A DNA stretch of 64,000 nt, from positions 124,039,237 to 124,103,236 of the forward strand of contig CM059187.1 in the NCBI GenBank assembly GCA_030323885.1, written 5' to 3'. The DNA comes from Branchipolynoe longqiensis (Eukaryota > Annelida > Polychaeta > Phyllodocida > Polynoidae). Below, piece after piece: positions 10,190 through 19,690 of the stretch (positions are counted from its first letter, which is position 1; the number at the start of each line of letters is the position of its first letter). Under the pieces are notes generated by a model. That model saw only the letters and a list, made by a program, of their open reading frames with translations. It made no database searches and was not told where the DNA came from. A program made the position numbers and the translations under genes.

Positions 10190-10620
10190 TCCCGACCTAC
10201 CACCGCCACTGTGTCGGTGCGCCGCCCCTGCCCTCACAACACGCCGGCCGACCCATCACTGGCGGAGCGGTCCTGATTGACTTGTTGAGTTGGCGTCGGC
10301 CAGTCGCCCATTGGCTGCCGACGGCCCGGAGGAGGTGGAGTCTGCGCCGGGCTCGCGTTGGCGGCGGCGGCGGTGGTAGCGGCGGTGGCGGTGGCGGTGG
10401 TGGTGGTGTATAGGGCGCCCGACGCAGCGCCCAGTCCGCCACTCTGGCTCCAGGTGGCGTTGCGTGCAGTGCGTGTGCGTGTGCGCATGCGCGTGTCTCT
10501 GCGCTCCCCGACTGGTCGTGTGGCGGTGGTGTATGTCGGGAAGGGGTCGGTTGGGGGCGGGGTGAGGGGTGTGCACGGTTTGGTTAGGATGTTGGCATGT
10601 AGTGTGCCTTTGCGCCAAAC
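10190..10620. promoter_or_regulatory. CpG-rich region with CGG repeats and an NRF1-type site
   Basis: Includes GGCGGCGGCGGCGGTGG-type trinucleotide repeats (about 10361-10410) and the palindrome TGCGCATGCGC at 10482-10492, the textbook NRF1 recognition sequence. This fits a promoter-type CpG island, but no exon is recognised beside it. Confidence 0.4.
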
Positions 10621-10710
10621 TGCCTACTAACATATAAATAAGAATGAGGGGAGGAGACTAACTAGGGCGTGCGCTGGAGAAGGCTGGGTATATTGACGAT
10701 TGGTTGGTAC

Positions 10711-10928
10711 AAGAAGGGATGGCCGAATGAGTTAGAGCGTCCGTCTCCCGTGTTTGGTAGATCGTGGGGTCGTGGGTTCGAACCCTGGTCGAGTCAAACC
10801 AATGACTTAAAAATTTATACTTGTCACTTCCTAGCCAGGCGCTCGGCATTATTAGGATAGGGCAATGAGCAGTGGGATGAGGAAGACCAATCATCCACGA
10901 TTGAAATTTCCCCTGCTTAAAAAAACTA
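10711..10928 (+). mobile_element. SINE-B (SINE-A head with alternative 3' tail)
   Basis: Carries the H1 head (GGGATGGCCGAATGAGTTAG, B-box GGGTTCGAACCCTGG) and the first part of the SINE-A body up to TTATTAGGATAGGGCAA. It then switches to GAGCAGTGGGATGAGGAAGA and ends in AATTTCCCCTGCTTAAAAAA. The same junction and tail occur inverted at 16502-16691, so this is a family, not a chance truncation. Confidence 0.75.
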
Positions 10929-11040
10929 ATGGGACCAACAAAAAAAAGAATTAGTCTGTGTACTGTGTACTGCCGCTGGGTTTCTCAGAGACCCCCAGTA
11001 TGTATATACGGAAACTCTCCCATGGAAACACATTCACCCC

Positions 11041-11224
11041 CCCCCCAATCTCTCGTCCTCTCTCCCACCTACCCCCTCTCTCTAAATATATATACACATG
11101 TATACACATGTATCGTATATACACCTACCCTCTCTCTCTCCCTCTCTCTCTCTCTCTCTATATATAAACATGTATACATACACCAATATCGTAAATACAC
11201 AGATATCAAATATATATATGGTTG
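11041..11224. repeat. CT and TA/TACA microsatellites
   Basis: (CT)n at about 11131-11160 and TATACACATG-type repeats around it. No gene. Confidence 0.85.
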
Positions 11225-11905
11225 ATCTATGTGTATATACGATACCAATGTGTCACATTTATAAATTATGTGTATATACCATAACCAGGTGTTAACATAC
11301 TGTATTAGATATATAATTTACATATGTTTATATACCGTACCCAAGTGTTTTTTTGTTTTTTTTATTGAGGCTGTATTTATACTGTCCATAGCATATAAGT
11401 CCGGGTACCCAGGGTTGTTTTCAATGCTGGCCAGTTGTAGTGTTTGTGTTATCTTACCACACAGTAGCTGCTGAGTGATAACTTATTTGATTGCCTGCAT
11501 TTCAGTAGCAGATAGATAATTGGTTGGTATGGTTAGTAGCCTATGTTAGTTTTTTAAAGATTGTCTTGGCATGTATGTATTTTATTTTGTTCTACTCTTA
11601 TTACTAGACTAGCATACTCCAAGTTACATATCATAGGCTTGTACGTCATATATACAATTTATATGTGTATATATCATAAGCTGACATATGCACAACATAT
11701 AAACCTTCATTTGACTATGGATTCTGGTATTATTTGGAATGATATATATATACACATATAAATTGTATATACAACTCTTGGGTACGGTATACATACATAT
11801 GTAAATTATATATCTATAGCAGTATATTAACACCGTTATGTATATATGTGTGTGTTTAGATACATATAATTTATATGTGTTTATATCCGATATCCAGGCG
11901 TTCTC
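11225..11905. repeat. Large imperfect inverted repeat enclosing a LINE derivative
   Basis: The left arm at about 11262-11348 (TATACCATAACCAGGTGTTA ... TATACCGTACCCAAG) is the reverse complement of about 11775-11850 (CTTGGGTACGGTATACATAC ... TTAACACCGTTATGTATA). A second, inner pair (11651-11677 against 11739-11771, TATACAATTTATATGTGTAT type) lies between. The centre holds a LINE 3' fragment. Confidence 0.7.
11358..11650 (-). mobile_element. LINE-1' derivative (3' region joined to 5' region)
   Basis: 11358-11546 parallels 25632-25815 (TTTATTGAGGCTGTATTTAT, GCTGGCCAGTTGTAGTGTT, CACACAGTAGCTGCTG), the 3' part of the large minus-strand LINE. 11617-11650 then parallels 29099-29130 (TTACATATCATAGGCTTGTA), near that LINE's 5' end. 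The endonuclease/RT region between is missing. Confidence 0.65.
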
Positions 11906-12178
11906 AACCAACGTTATCGGACGGCGTGAAGGTTGAGGCTGCGGGAAATAACTCTTAATACGCGTCTTGTCTAACCATCCTGTCGGGGAGTTTGGCTCAG
12001 CCTCCCACCACCGCTGGCGCAGTCACGCCACCTGGTGCACTGCGCCTGAACCATGACAGTGAACAGCGCCTTGGATCGCTGCGAGCGCTGGCCCAGTCTT
12101 CCGCTTTCAGTTCTATTCGGTTTCACGGTAGTGACGGGGACAGGCGCTTTCAAACACTTGTAGTACCGTGAGCAGTTA

Positions 12179-12858
12179 TACCCCTGTCACACTACGACGT
12201 AACGAGCCAACGTGAGCCTAACGTGGTCATTTTTCGTCATTACGTTGGGTTATGTCATGATGACGTCATAATGACGTTAGAATGACGTCGAGCTACGTCA
12301 CATTACGTCGTGTTACGTTGAGTTACGTCAAGGTTTTGGACATGTTCAAAACTTTCCACATAGCTCGAACGTAAGGGTTTACGTTCGCCGTACGTTCTGT
12401 TCACGTTCAGTGAACGTCAATGACGTTAAACAGACGTTATTCCAACGCTGCTCACTACGTTCAACTACGTTCCACTACGTTCCACTACGTTGACCCACAT
12501 TAAACCGACTGCAAATGCCTACGAGGCTTAATGGGAACGCCAGGAGAACGTCAGGAGAACGTCAGGAGAACGTCAGGAGAACATGCATTCAACGTACGTT
12601 CAACGTATCATGACGTGGCTAACGTCACCTAACGTTCTTCTGGCGATGGAATAACGTTCATAACGTTCCGTGAACGTAGTGACGTTGTCCTCTCTCGTTG
12701 AATGACGGTATCACTACGCTTTACCGACGTTACGTTCTCGTCCACTACGTTGCATCCACGTTCAACTTCTGCCCAAATTTGCATACTACGCCGAGAAGTT
12801 CAACGTTCTTCACGTTCTCCCTACGCTGACGTCATTACGTTCTAGTGTGACAGGGCCA
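12179..12858 (-). mobile_element. MITE-ACGT copy 1
   Basis: Ends TACCCCTGTCACACTACGAC and the inverted TAGTGTGACAGGGCCA, flanked on both sides by TTA (12176-12178 and 12859-12861). The whole interior is dense in ACGT tetramers in both orientations. An internal ~12-bp GAACGTCAGGAG repeat (about 12535-12590) is present. No coding capacity. The TTA target suggests PIF/Harbinger-like mobilisation, by inference only. Confidence 0.85.
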
Positions 12859-12892
12859 TTAGTTAGTTCCACGAAACACACGTCGTGATGTT

Positions 12893-13569
12893 GATTGGTT
12901 GGTGAAGTTTTACGTCCTGATAACATCTAAGACGGGATGGCCGAATGAGTTAGAGCGTCCGTCTCCCGTGCTGGTAGATCGTGGGTTCGAACCCTGGTCG
13001 AGTCAAACCAATGACTTAAAAATTTATACTTGTCACTTCCTAGCCAGGTGCTCGGCATTATTAGGACATGGCAAGGACTGGTGTGCTCAGTGTCAGGATA
13101 ATGTGACTGAGTGGGATACCAGGTCATGATGCTGGGGGCCTGGTTTCCCAGTGGGACAGTACTATAAAGTCGCCATGAGTGCGCACTGTCACAAGTCGGT
13201 ACCCATCCTGATATGACCTTAGATGTTGCTAGGATGTAAAACAACAACAAAACAAAACAAATCTAAGGCAGGTACCGACTGGCGACAGTGTACACTCATG
13301 GCGACTTTATAGTACTGCCCTACTGGGAGACTAGGCCGCTAGCACCATGACATCATATCCCATTCAGTCAGATTATCCTGACACTGAGCGAAACGGTCCT
13401 TGTCCTATCCTAATAATGCCGAGCGCCTGGCTGGGAACAGACAAGTATACATTTTTAAGTCATTGGTTTGACTCAAACCAGGGTTCGAACCTGTGAGTTT
13501 GAATCCCACGATCTACCAAAACGGGAGACGGATTTTCAACTCATTCGGCCATTCCGTCTGGTCAGACCA
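12893..13569 (-). mobile_element. SINE-A host copy interrupted by a second SINE-A
   Basis: The 3' tail (ATTGGTTGGTGAAGTTTTAC ... ACATCTAA) lies at 12893-12931. The body and head resume at 13261-13569, ending TTCCGTCTGGTCAGAC. The complete unit is flanked by CGTGATGTT at 12884-12892 and 13570-13578, a 9-bp target duplication. Confidence 0.85.
12932..13260 (+). mobile_element. SINE-A (H1 head), inserted in another SINE-A
   Basis: Full copy from ACGGGATGGCCGAATGAGTT to an AACAACAAAACAAAACAA tail, flanked by ATCTAAG (12925-12931 and 13261-13267). It is opposite in orientation to its host, so the pair forms a ~600-bp inverted repeat. Confidence 0.9.
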
Positions 13570-14103
13570 CGTGATGTTCCTATCACCAAGTATACATTAA
13601 CGGAGATCGCGGAGTGCATGTAGTTCATTTCTCTTTGTGGAGTCAGGTATTCTTCGCACAAATAACCACCACTCGTCACGGCATTTGGAAAATAGTACAG
13701 AATGCCTGGTTAATAAAGACAGAGAGCAAATAATCTGAGACGTCTTTTGATTGATCCGGTAGAAATTGCATTCCTGCTTAGGGAATGATCATAATGAGAA
13801 CTCAGTCTGTTTAATAATAATATGTCTCAATTGGTAATCTGAGGAGGGAATTGTGTATATGCGTATTGTGTGTGTATATATATGATGGTTTGCTTAGGAA
13901 ATGTGAACAATGAGGTCTTACTTTTTCAAATATGCCTCATATAATTTGTGCAGGTATTTGTGCTGGTATGTACGTGTGTACGTATGTGTGTGTACGCATG
14001 TATGGTTGTATGCATCTTCTTGTGTGCTTAGGACATGTGAACAATGGTCAGAATTTTCAATTATGTCCCAATGAGTAATCTGTGGCGGTACTTTTATGTA
14101 TGT

Positions 14104-14358
14104 GAGCCTGTCTCAAAAGGTGCTAACTCTTCGTTTTTTTGTCCATAGTAACGATTGACACAAAACAGCACAGAAACAGTTACACTGAAAACACAAGGAC
14201 ATTTGCTTCAAATCAATATGTATTCTATTGGGATTATGAAACACCATGTAAAAAACAAATCAGTTTATCCTGAGCAAATACATAAGTAGATAGTGTGTTG
14301 ATCATTACTATGGACACAGTTTTGTCCCATATTGCTTAGCACCTTTTGAGACAGTCTC
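14104..14358. mobile_element. 255-bp MITE with GAGMCTGTCTCAAAAGGTGC ends
   Basis: The left end GAGCCTGTCTCAAAAGGTGC and right end GCACCTTTTGAGACAGTCTC are inverted repeats of 23 bp with one mismatch. Flanks ATGTATGT and ATGTATTT look like an 8-bp target duplication, but they lie in GTAT-rich DNA. No open frame of note. Superfamily unknown; an 8-bp duplication would fit hAT. Confidence 0.75.
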
Positions 14359-14439
14359 ATGTATTTATGTATGTATGTATGTATGTATGTATGTACGTAT
14401 GTATGTATGTATGTATGTATGTGTATGTATGTATGTCTC

Positions 14440-14492
14440 ATCCGGATATGACCTTAGATGTCTCTAGGACGTAAAACAGCCACAAACAAATG
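14440..14492 (+). mobile_element. SINE-A 3' tail fragment
   Basis: CATCCGGATATGACCTTAGA, then CTAGGACGTAAAAC and a CAAACAAA tail, at the end of a (GTAT)n tract. Confidence 0.75.
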
Positions 14493-14612
14493 TATTTGTC
14501 TGCATGTAGATATGTGCTTGTGTGCTTATAGGAAATGTGTATAGTGTGGTCTTATTTTTAAAATATACTCAATTCATTATATTGGAGGTAATGATATATA
14601 CAATTAAATATG

Positions 14613-14617
<5 letters not shown>

Positions 14618-14668
<51 letters not shown>
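14618..14668. repeat. (TA)n microsatellite
   Basis: About 25 perfect AT units. Confidence 0.95.
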
Positions 14669-14669
<1 letters not shown>

Positions 14670-15000
14670 TATTATATAGTCACATAGTACGCCACATACA
14701 TCAGAGGATTCTACAAATAGTGAAAAGTCAGCTTTATATTGAAGTAGGCAGGTTGAGTGAATAATTGTGGTTTAACTGCGACTCAGTAACGAGGGCCACA
14801 TTCAGAGCGACTAGAAAAGAGGAACATTAATATCCCAAAAACACATTCGTTGTAACATGAGCATGTATCACTATGCCAAGTTTGTTTATTACACGAGCTA
14901 TATCTTGACGAGATAACAACCACAGGGGTCACAATGTTTCACTCCGGGGTACCGTGATGCACTCATTTGTTGCTAAAACATTGAAACCATAAGGCAAAAT
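14669..15000. other. Unique sequence, no gene seen
   Basis: No repeat family, motif or plausible exon recognised. Confidence 0.5.
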
Positions 15001-15435
15001 AGTTTCAATTTAAATAACCCCCTGCGTTTCCGCATTCTATCTGAAGCAGCAACATAATGCTAAATAGTTGCAATTTAAATAACCGCATGGAATTGTATAT
15101 GTTGATTGTTGCATTTGCTCTATCTCTTGTTCTTTATTTCATTTAAAAAAAGAAGAAAAAGTTTCAATTTAAATAACCCTATGGGAATGTGTATGTTGAT
15201 TGTTGTACTTGCTCTATCTCATGTATGTTTATTTCTCAAAAACTATGCAAATTGGTTTCAATTTAAATAACCCTATGGGAATATGTATGTTGATTGTTGT
15301 AGTTGCTCTCTTGTTTTCTTTATTTTAATAAAAACCTATCCAAAATGGTTTCAATTTAAATAACTATATATGACTGTATATGTTGATTGTTGTATTTGCT
15401 CTATCTCTAGTTATTTTATTTCTCAAAATCAAATA
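15000..15435. repeat. Tandem array, ~94-bp unit, about 5 copies
   Basis: GTTTCAATTTAAATAACC recurs near 15002, 15068 (as TTGCAATTT), 15162, 15257 and 15351. Each is followed by TATGTTGATTGTTGTA and a TTGCTCTATCTC block. The first unit is shortened. Confidence 0.85.
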
Positions 15436-15539
15436 TTAGTTTTGTCTTAAACTGAAAATGGGTATATATAATAACAGCCTCTTCCACCCACACCATGAGC
15501 TATACATAACATAGTCAGGAGAGGCAAACAGTCTCTTCG

Positions 15540-15850
15540 AGTTAGGCTTTGCCTACAGCTCCAGCCCGTGGAACATGCCTAGTGGTCGGGCCTATCTTGT
15601 TACGCCGTCAGAAATAGTGACGAGTACGGGCAGCTTCACCGGGTTACGCGCCTGCGCGCAGAGTTCTTATCTTGTCGTTGCCCCGATATCAGAATCTGCC
15701 GATACCACATTCTCATCGCATTAGGCGATAGCGGCCCCCACCCGCAACACTCGATACGCGGCGGGCGTCAGGCCCCGCAACGCCGCCCTGGCGGCAGCAC
15801 GCCGCGTCGCGGGTGTAGTCAGTAATCAAACTTGATGGGGGACATATAGT
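15540..15850. promoter_or_regulatory. CpG-rich island-like patch
   Basis: High CpG density (ACGCGCCTGCGCGCAG near 15647-15662, ACGCGGCGGGCGTC near 15756-15769) in otherwise AT-rich surroundings. Possible promoter island; no exon identified. Confidence 0.35.
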
Positions 15851-16007
15851 AAGTGATACACTAAAGCAATATGGATCCTGGCATGACTGCCGATACACCA
15901 CTTCCCCTCTCTCCACTCCCCCACTCTTCCCATCTCTCCCTTCCCTTCCTTTCCCCCTTGCCTTCCCTCTTCTCACCTTCCTGTCTCTGTTATGATCAGA
16001 TGTGATG

Positions 16008-16308
16008 AGCATCCGTCTCTCCGTTTTGGTAGATCTTGGGATTCGAATCCACGGGTTCGAACCCTGGTCGAGTCAAACCAATGGCTTAAAAATGTATACT
16101 TGTCGGTTCCAGGCGTTTGGCATTATTAGGATTGGCTAAGTGTCAGGATAATGTGACTAAGTGGGATATCAGGTCATGATGCTGATGGCCTGGTCTCCCA
16201 GTGGGGCAACACTAAAAAGTTGTCTGGAGTGCACACTGTCACAAGTTGGTGCCTGTCCTGATATGACCTTAGATGTTGCCTGGACGTCAAACTCCAACAA
16301 CCAACCAA
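16008..16308 (+). mobile_element. SINE-A (H1 head, 5' truncated)
   Basis: Starts within the head at ATCCGTCTCTCCGTTTTGGT, has the B-box GGGTTCGAACCCTGG, and runs to GATGTTGCCTGGACGTCAAA plus an AACAACCAACCAA tail. The body lacks part of the GGCAAGGACTGG region. Confidence 0.85.
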
Positions 16309-16364
16309 TCCGTCTCCACTGCCCCCTCCTCGTTAACGCCCCCCCCCCTTTCTCTCGCGTCTAC

Positions 16365-16442
16365 TTTACCCATTCCCCTCTCCACCATTCCCCTCTCCAC
16401 CATTCCCCTCTCCACCATTCCCCTCTCCACCATTCCCCTCCA
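16365..16442. repeat. 15-bp minisatellite, 5 copies
   Basis: CCATTCCCCTCTCCA repeated about five times within pyrimidine-rich DNA. Confidence 0.9.
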
Positions 16443-16501
16443 CCTTGTCCCCCACCCCCATTGCCCTACCATCTCCGCTCTTCCTTTGGGATACATTAGT
16501 T

Positions 16502-16691
16502 GTTTAAGCAAGGGAAATTTCAGTCGCGGGCGATTGGTCTTCCTCATTCCACTGCTCCTTGCCCTATCCTAATAATGCCGAGCACCTGGCTAAGAAGCGA
16601 CAAGTATCAATTTTTAATTCATTGGTTTGACTCGACCAGGATTCGAACCCACAATCCCATGATCTATCTACCAACACGGGAGACAGACTCT
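16502..16691 (-). mobile_element. SINE-B (alternative-tail SINE)
   Basis: In reverse, the 3' tail GTTTAAGCAAGGGAAATTTC and GGTCTTCCTCATTCCACTGC joins the SINE-A segment CCTATCCTAATAATGCCGAG. The head then follows, truncated at GGGAGACAGACTCT. Tail and junction match 10711-10928. Confidence 0.75.
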
Positions 16692-17044
16692 CTGCTCCCC
16701 CTCCCTCACCCCTCTCTCCTCTTCCCCTCTCCAATCTCAGCTCCCCAGCTCTTCAGCTCCCCTATAGTTGCGTCTCATCGCTTCTTTTCGCTCTCCTCAT
16801 CCTGCTCCTTCTCCTCTCCCCCAAGTAGAGTGGCGGTGCAGGTTAGTTCCCACCAGATACAACCAAAAGCTTCCCACTTCCCACTTCCCACTTCCACACC
16901 TCATCCCATGACCCTCGCGGTCCTAGGCGTCTTCGTGACCTCGCCAGCCCGCGCCAGGGTCACCGGACCCGGAAGGGGTGTGGTCGAGTTGCTATGGGAA
17001 CCAAGGCGGACATAGCAGGGGGTACAGATAGCGACTACATGTAT

Positions 17045-17675
17045 GTGTGCTGGGTGTTGGTGTGTGTGTGTGTGAGTGTGGGTGTGTGAGTGTGTATGTG
17101 TGTGGGTGTGTGAGTGTGTGTGTGGGTGTGTGAGTGTGGTTGTCGGTGTGAGTGTCTGTTTGTTGTTGTTTTACGTCCTAGCAACATCTAAGGTCATATC
17201 AGGACGGGTACTGACTTGTGACAGTGAGCACTCATGACGACTTTATAGTGCTGCCCCAATGGGAAACCAGGCCGCCAGCACCATGCACTGATATCCCACT
17301 CAGTCACATTATCCTGACACTGAGCCAACCAGTCCTTGCCCAATCCTAATAATGCCGAACGCCTGGCTAGGAAGCAACAAGTATCAATTTTTAAGTCATT
17401 GGTTTGACTCAACCAGGGTTCGAACCCACGATCCCATGGTCTACCAACACGGGAGACGGACGCTCTAACTCATTCGGCCATCCTGTCTGGTTGTGTGAGT
17501 GTGTGAATGTGTGGATGTGTGTGTGAGAGAGAGTGTGGGGGTGTGGATGTGTGTGTGTGTGCTGGATGTGTGTGTGAGAGAGAGTGTGGGTTGTGGATGT
17601 GTGTGTGTGTTTGCTGGATGTGTGTGTGAGTGTGTGTGTGCTGGATGTGTGTGTAAGAGGGGGGGGGGGGTATGC
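17045..17675. repeat. GTGT-rich microsatellite interrupted by a SINE
   Basis: Degenerate (GT)n with GTGAGTGTGTG and GGATGTGTGTGTG units lies on both sides of the SINE at 17160-17492. A poly-G run follows at about 17659-17669. Confidence 0.9.
17160..17492 (-). mobile_element. SINE-A (H1 head)
   Basis: Complete minus-strand copy from TTTGTTGTTGTTTTACGTCC to CATTCGGCCATCCTGTCTGG. It splits the GT tract and is flanked by GTGTGAGTGT-like sequence on both sides, so a target duplication cannot be told from the repeat. Confidence 0.9.
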
Positions 17676-17689
17676 AAGAACGATACCAG

Positions 17690-18075
17690 GGCGTGGGTTC
17701 CGCTCGCACCCGCCAGGTTGCGCCACCATCACTCCCCTGGCGAGGAGGGCACTGGGTGCTCCGGGGGACGCCGTGGAGGTGACGGGAAGTCAATCCGGGG
17801 TGCATCAGCCCTCCCGACGGCCGGCCGAATTAATACCGCCACTCGGCAGGACGGGGAGCCTCGCGCCAGCACCCGTTTCTCAAACGATCTGTGATAGCCC
17901 GCTCCACTTCGCTCCGCCCGCGACGCCTCGGTCTCGGAGACCCGCTGCGCGCGCACCGCAGGCACTGATCACGTGACTCCTCACACCGCGCCAGAGACGC
18001 TCCGTGAGCCAATTCTGAATAGATTACACGCTGGCCGGCGGGTGGGCCAGGAACACGGGAAGCCACACTTGAAGC
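17690..18075. promoter_or_regulatory. CpG island with CACGTG and CCAAT motifs
   Basis: Unique, CpG-dense sequence (CGCCCGCGACGCCTCGG near 17916-17932). It carries the E-box CACGTG at 17970-17975 and CCAAT at 18009-18013 in a TGAGCCAATTCTG context, about 35 bp apart. This spacing suits a vertebrate-like proximal promoter, but no transcript can be shown. A repeat array begins directly to its right. Confidence 0.45.
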
Positions 18076-18084
18076 TTGGCGCTG

Positions 18085-19690
18085 GTAGGTAGGTAGCTAG
18101 GGTAAACAAGGAGTTAGATAGGTAGGTAAGTAAGGAGGTAGCTAGGGTAAGCAAGGAGTTAGATAGGTAAGTAAGTAAGGAGGTAGGTAGGTAGGTAGGT
18201 AAACAAAGAGTTAGATAGGTAGGTAAGTAAGGATGTAGGTAAGTAAACGAAGAGTTAGATAAGTAAGTAAGTAAGGAGGTAGGTAAGTAGGTAGGTAAAC
18301 AAAGAGTTAGATAGGTAGGTAAGTAAGGAGGTAGGTAGGTAAACAAGGAGTTAGATAGGTAAGTAAGTAAGGAAGTAGCTAGGGTAAACAAGGAGTTAGA
18401 TAGGTAAGTAAGTAAGGAGGTAGGTAGGTAAACAAAGAGTTAGATAGGTAGGTAAGTAAGGAGGTAGGTAGGTAAACAAAGAGTTAGATAGGTAAGTAAG
18501 GAGGTAGGTAAGTAAACAAAGAGTTAGATAGGTAGGTAAGTAAGGAGGTAGGTAAGTAAACAAGGAGTTAGATAGGTAAGTAAGTAAGGAAGTATGTAAA
18601 TAAAGAGTTAGATAGGTAGGTAAGTAAGGAGTTAGGTAGGTAAACAAGGAGTTAGATAGGTAAGTAAGTATGGAGGTAGGTAGCTAGGTAAACAAGGAGT
18701 TAGATAGGTAAGTAGGAAGGAAGGTAGGTAGAGAAGTAGTTAGACAGGTAAGGAAGTAAGTCAGGAGGTAGGTAGGTAGACAAGTAGTTTGATAGGTAAG
18801 TAAGTAGATAGGTAGGTAGCTAGGTAACCAAGGATTTACAGAGGTAAGTAAGTATGTAGGGAGGTAGGTATGTGGACAAGTAGTTAGATAGGTAAGCAGG
18901 AATGTAGGTAGGTAGACTAGTAGTTAGATATGTAAGTAAGGAGGGGGATAGGTAGAGAAGTAGTTAGATAGGTAAGTAAGCATGTGGGTAAGTAGAGAAG
19001 TTTTGTTCGTTTGTTTGTTGTTGTTTCACGTCCTAGCAACATCTAAGGTCATATCAGGATGGGTGCCGACTTGTGACAGTGCGCACTCATGGCGACTCTA
19101 TAGTGCTGTCCCACTGGGAAACCAGGCTGCCAGCACCACGACCTGGTATCCCACTCAGTCACATTATCCTGACACTGAGCACACCAGTCTTTGCCCTGTC
19201 CTAATAATGCTGAGCGCCTGGCTAGGAAGCGACAAGTATAATTTTTTAAGTCATTGGTTTGACTCGACTAGGGTTCGAACCCACGACCCACGATCTACCA
19301 GCACGGGAGACGGACGCTCTAACTAGTTAGATATATAAGCAAGTAACTGTAGGTAAGTAGACAATAAGTTAGTAAGTACAGACGAAGACAGGTAGGTAGA
19401 CAAGCAGGTAAGTAGACAGACAAATAGTTCGCTAGGTAAGTAGGTAAGTAGGTAAGCATCCAAGTAAGTAGGCAGATGTGTAAAGTAGGTAGATCAGTGG
19501 CTAAGAAAGTAGGCGTAGGAAAGCCAACATATTGGTAGGGAAGTAAGTAGGTAGATAGGGAAGTAAGTAGGTAGACCAGTAGGTAGGTGGGTAAGTAGAA
19601 AAGTGCTGGGACAAGTTGGTAGGTAGGTCAGTAAGTGAAGTAAGTAGCAACATAGGTAGGTAGACAAATAGGCAAGTAGCTGGAGTGGTG
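18085..19690. repeat. GTAG/GTAA minisatellite array
   Basis: Higher-order repeats of about 44-52 bp built from GGTAGGTAAGTAAGGAGGTA and AACAAGGAGTTAGATA, well conserved to about 18700 and decaying beyond. A SINE interrupts it at 19005-19325. Minus-strand Leu/Thr/Tyr-rich frames are repeat artefacts. Confidence 0.9.
19005..19325 (-). mobile_element. SINE-A (H1 head, 5' truncated)
   Basis: Runs from TTTGTTTGTTGTTGTTTCAC to GAGACGGACGCTCTAACT within the GTAG array. The terminal head portion (CATTCGGCC) is missing. Confidence 0.9.

Larger units (their letters stand above)
13770..14620. repeat. Diverged tandem units with insertions
   Basis: The phrase TGCTTAGGAAATGTGAACAAT recurs in diverged form near 13777, 13893, 14029 and 14522, each followed by a GTCTTA/TATGTC...TCAAT segment and GTAT-rich DNA. 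A MITE (14104-14358), (GTAT)n repeats and a SINE tail interrupt the last unit. Confidence 0.55.
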
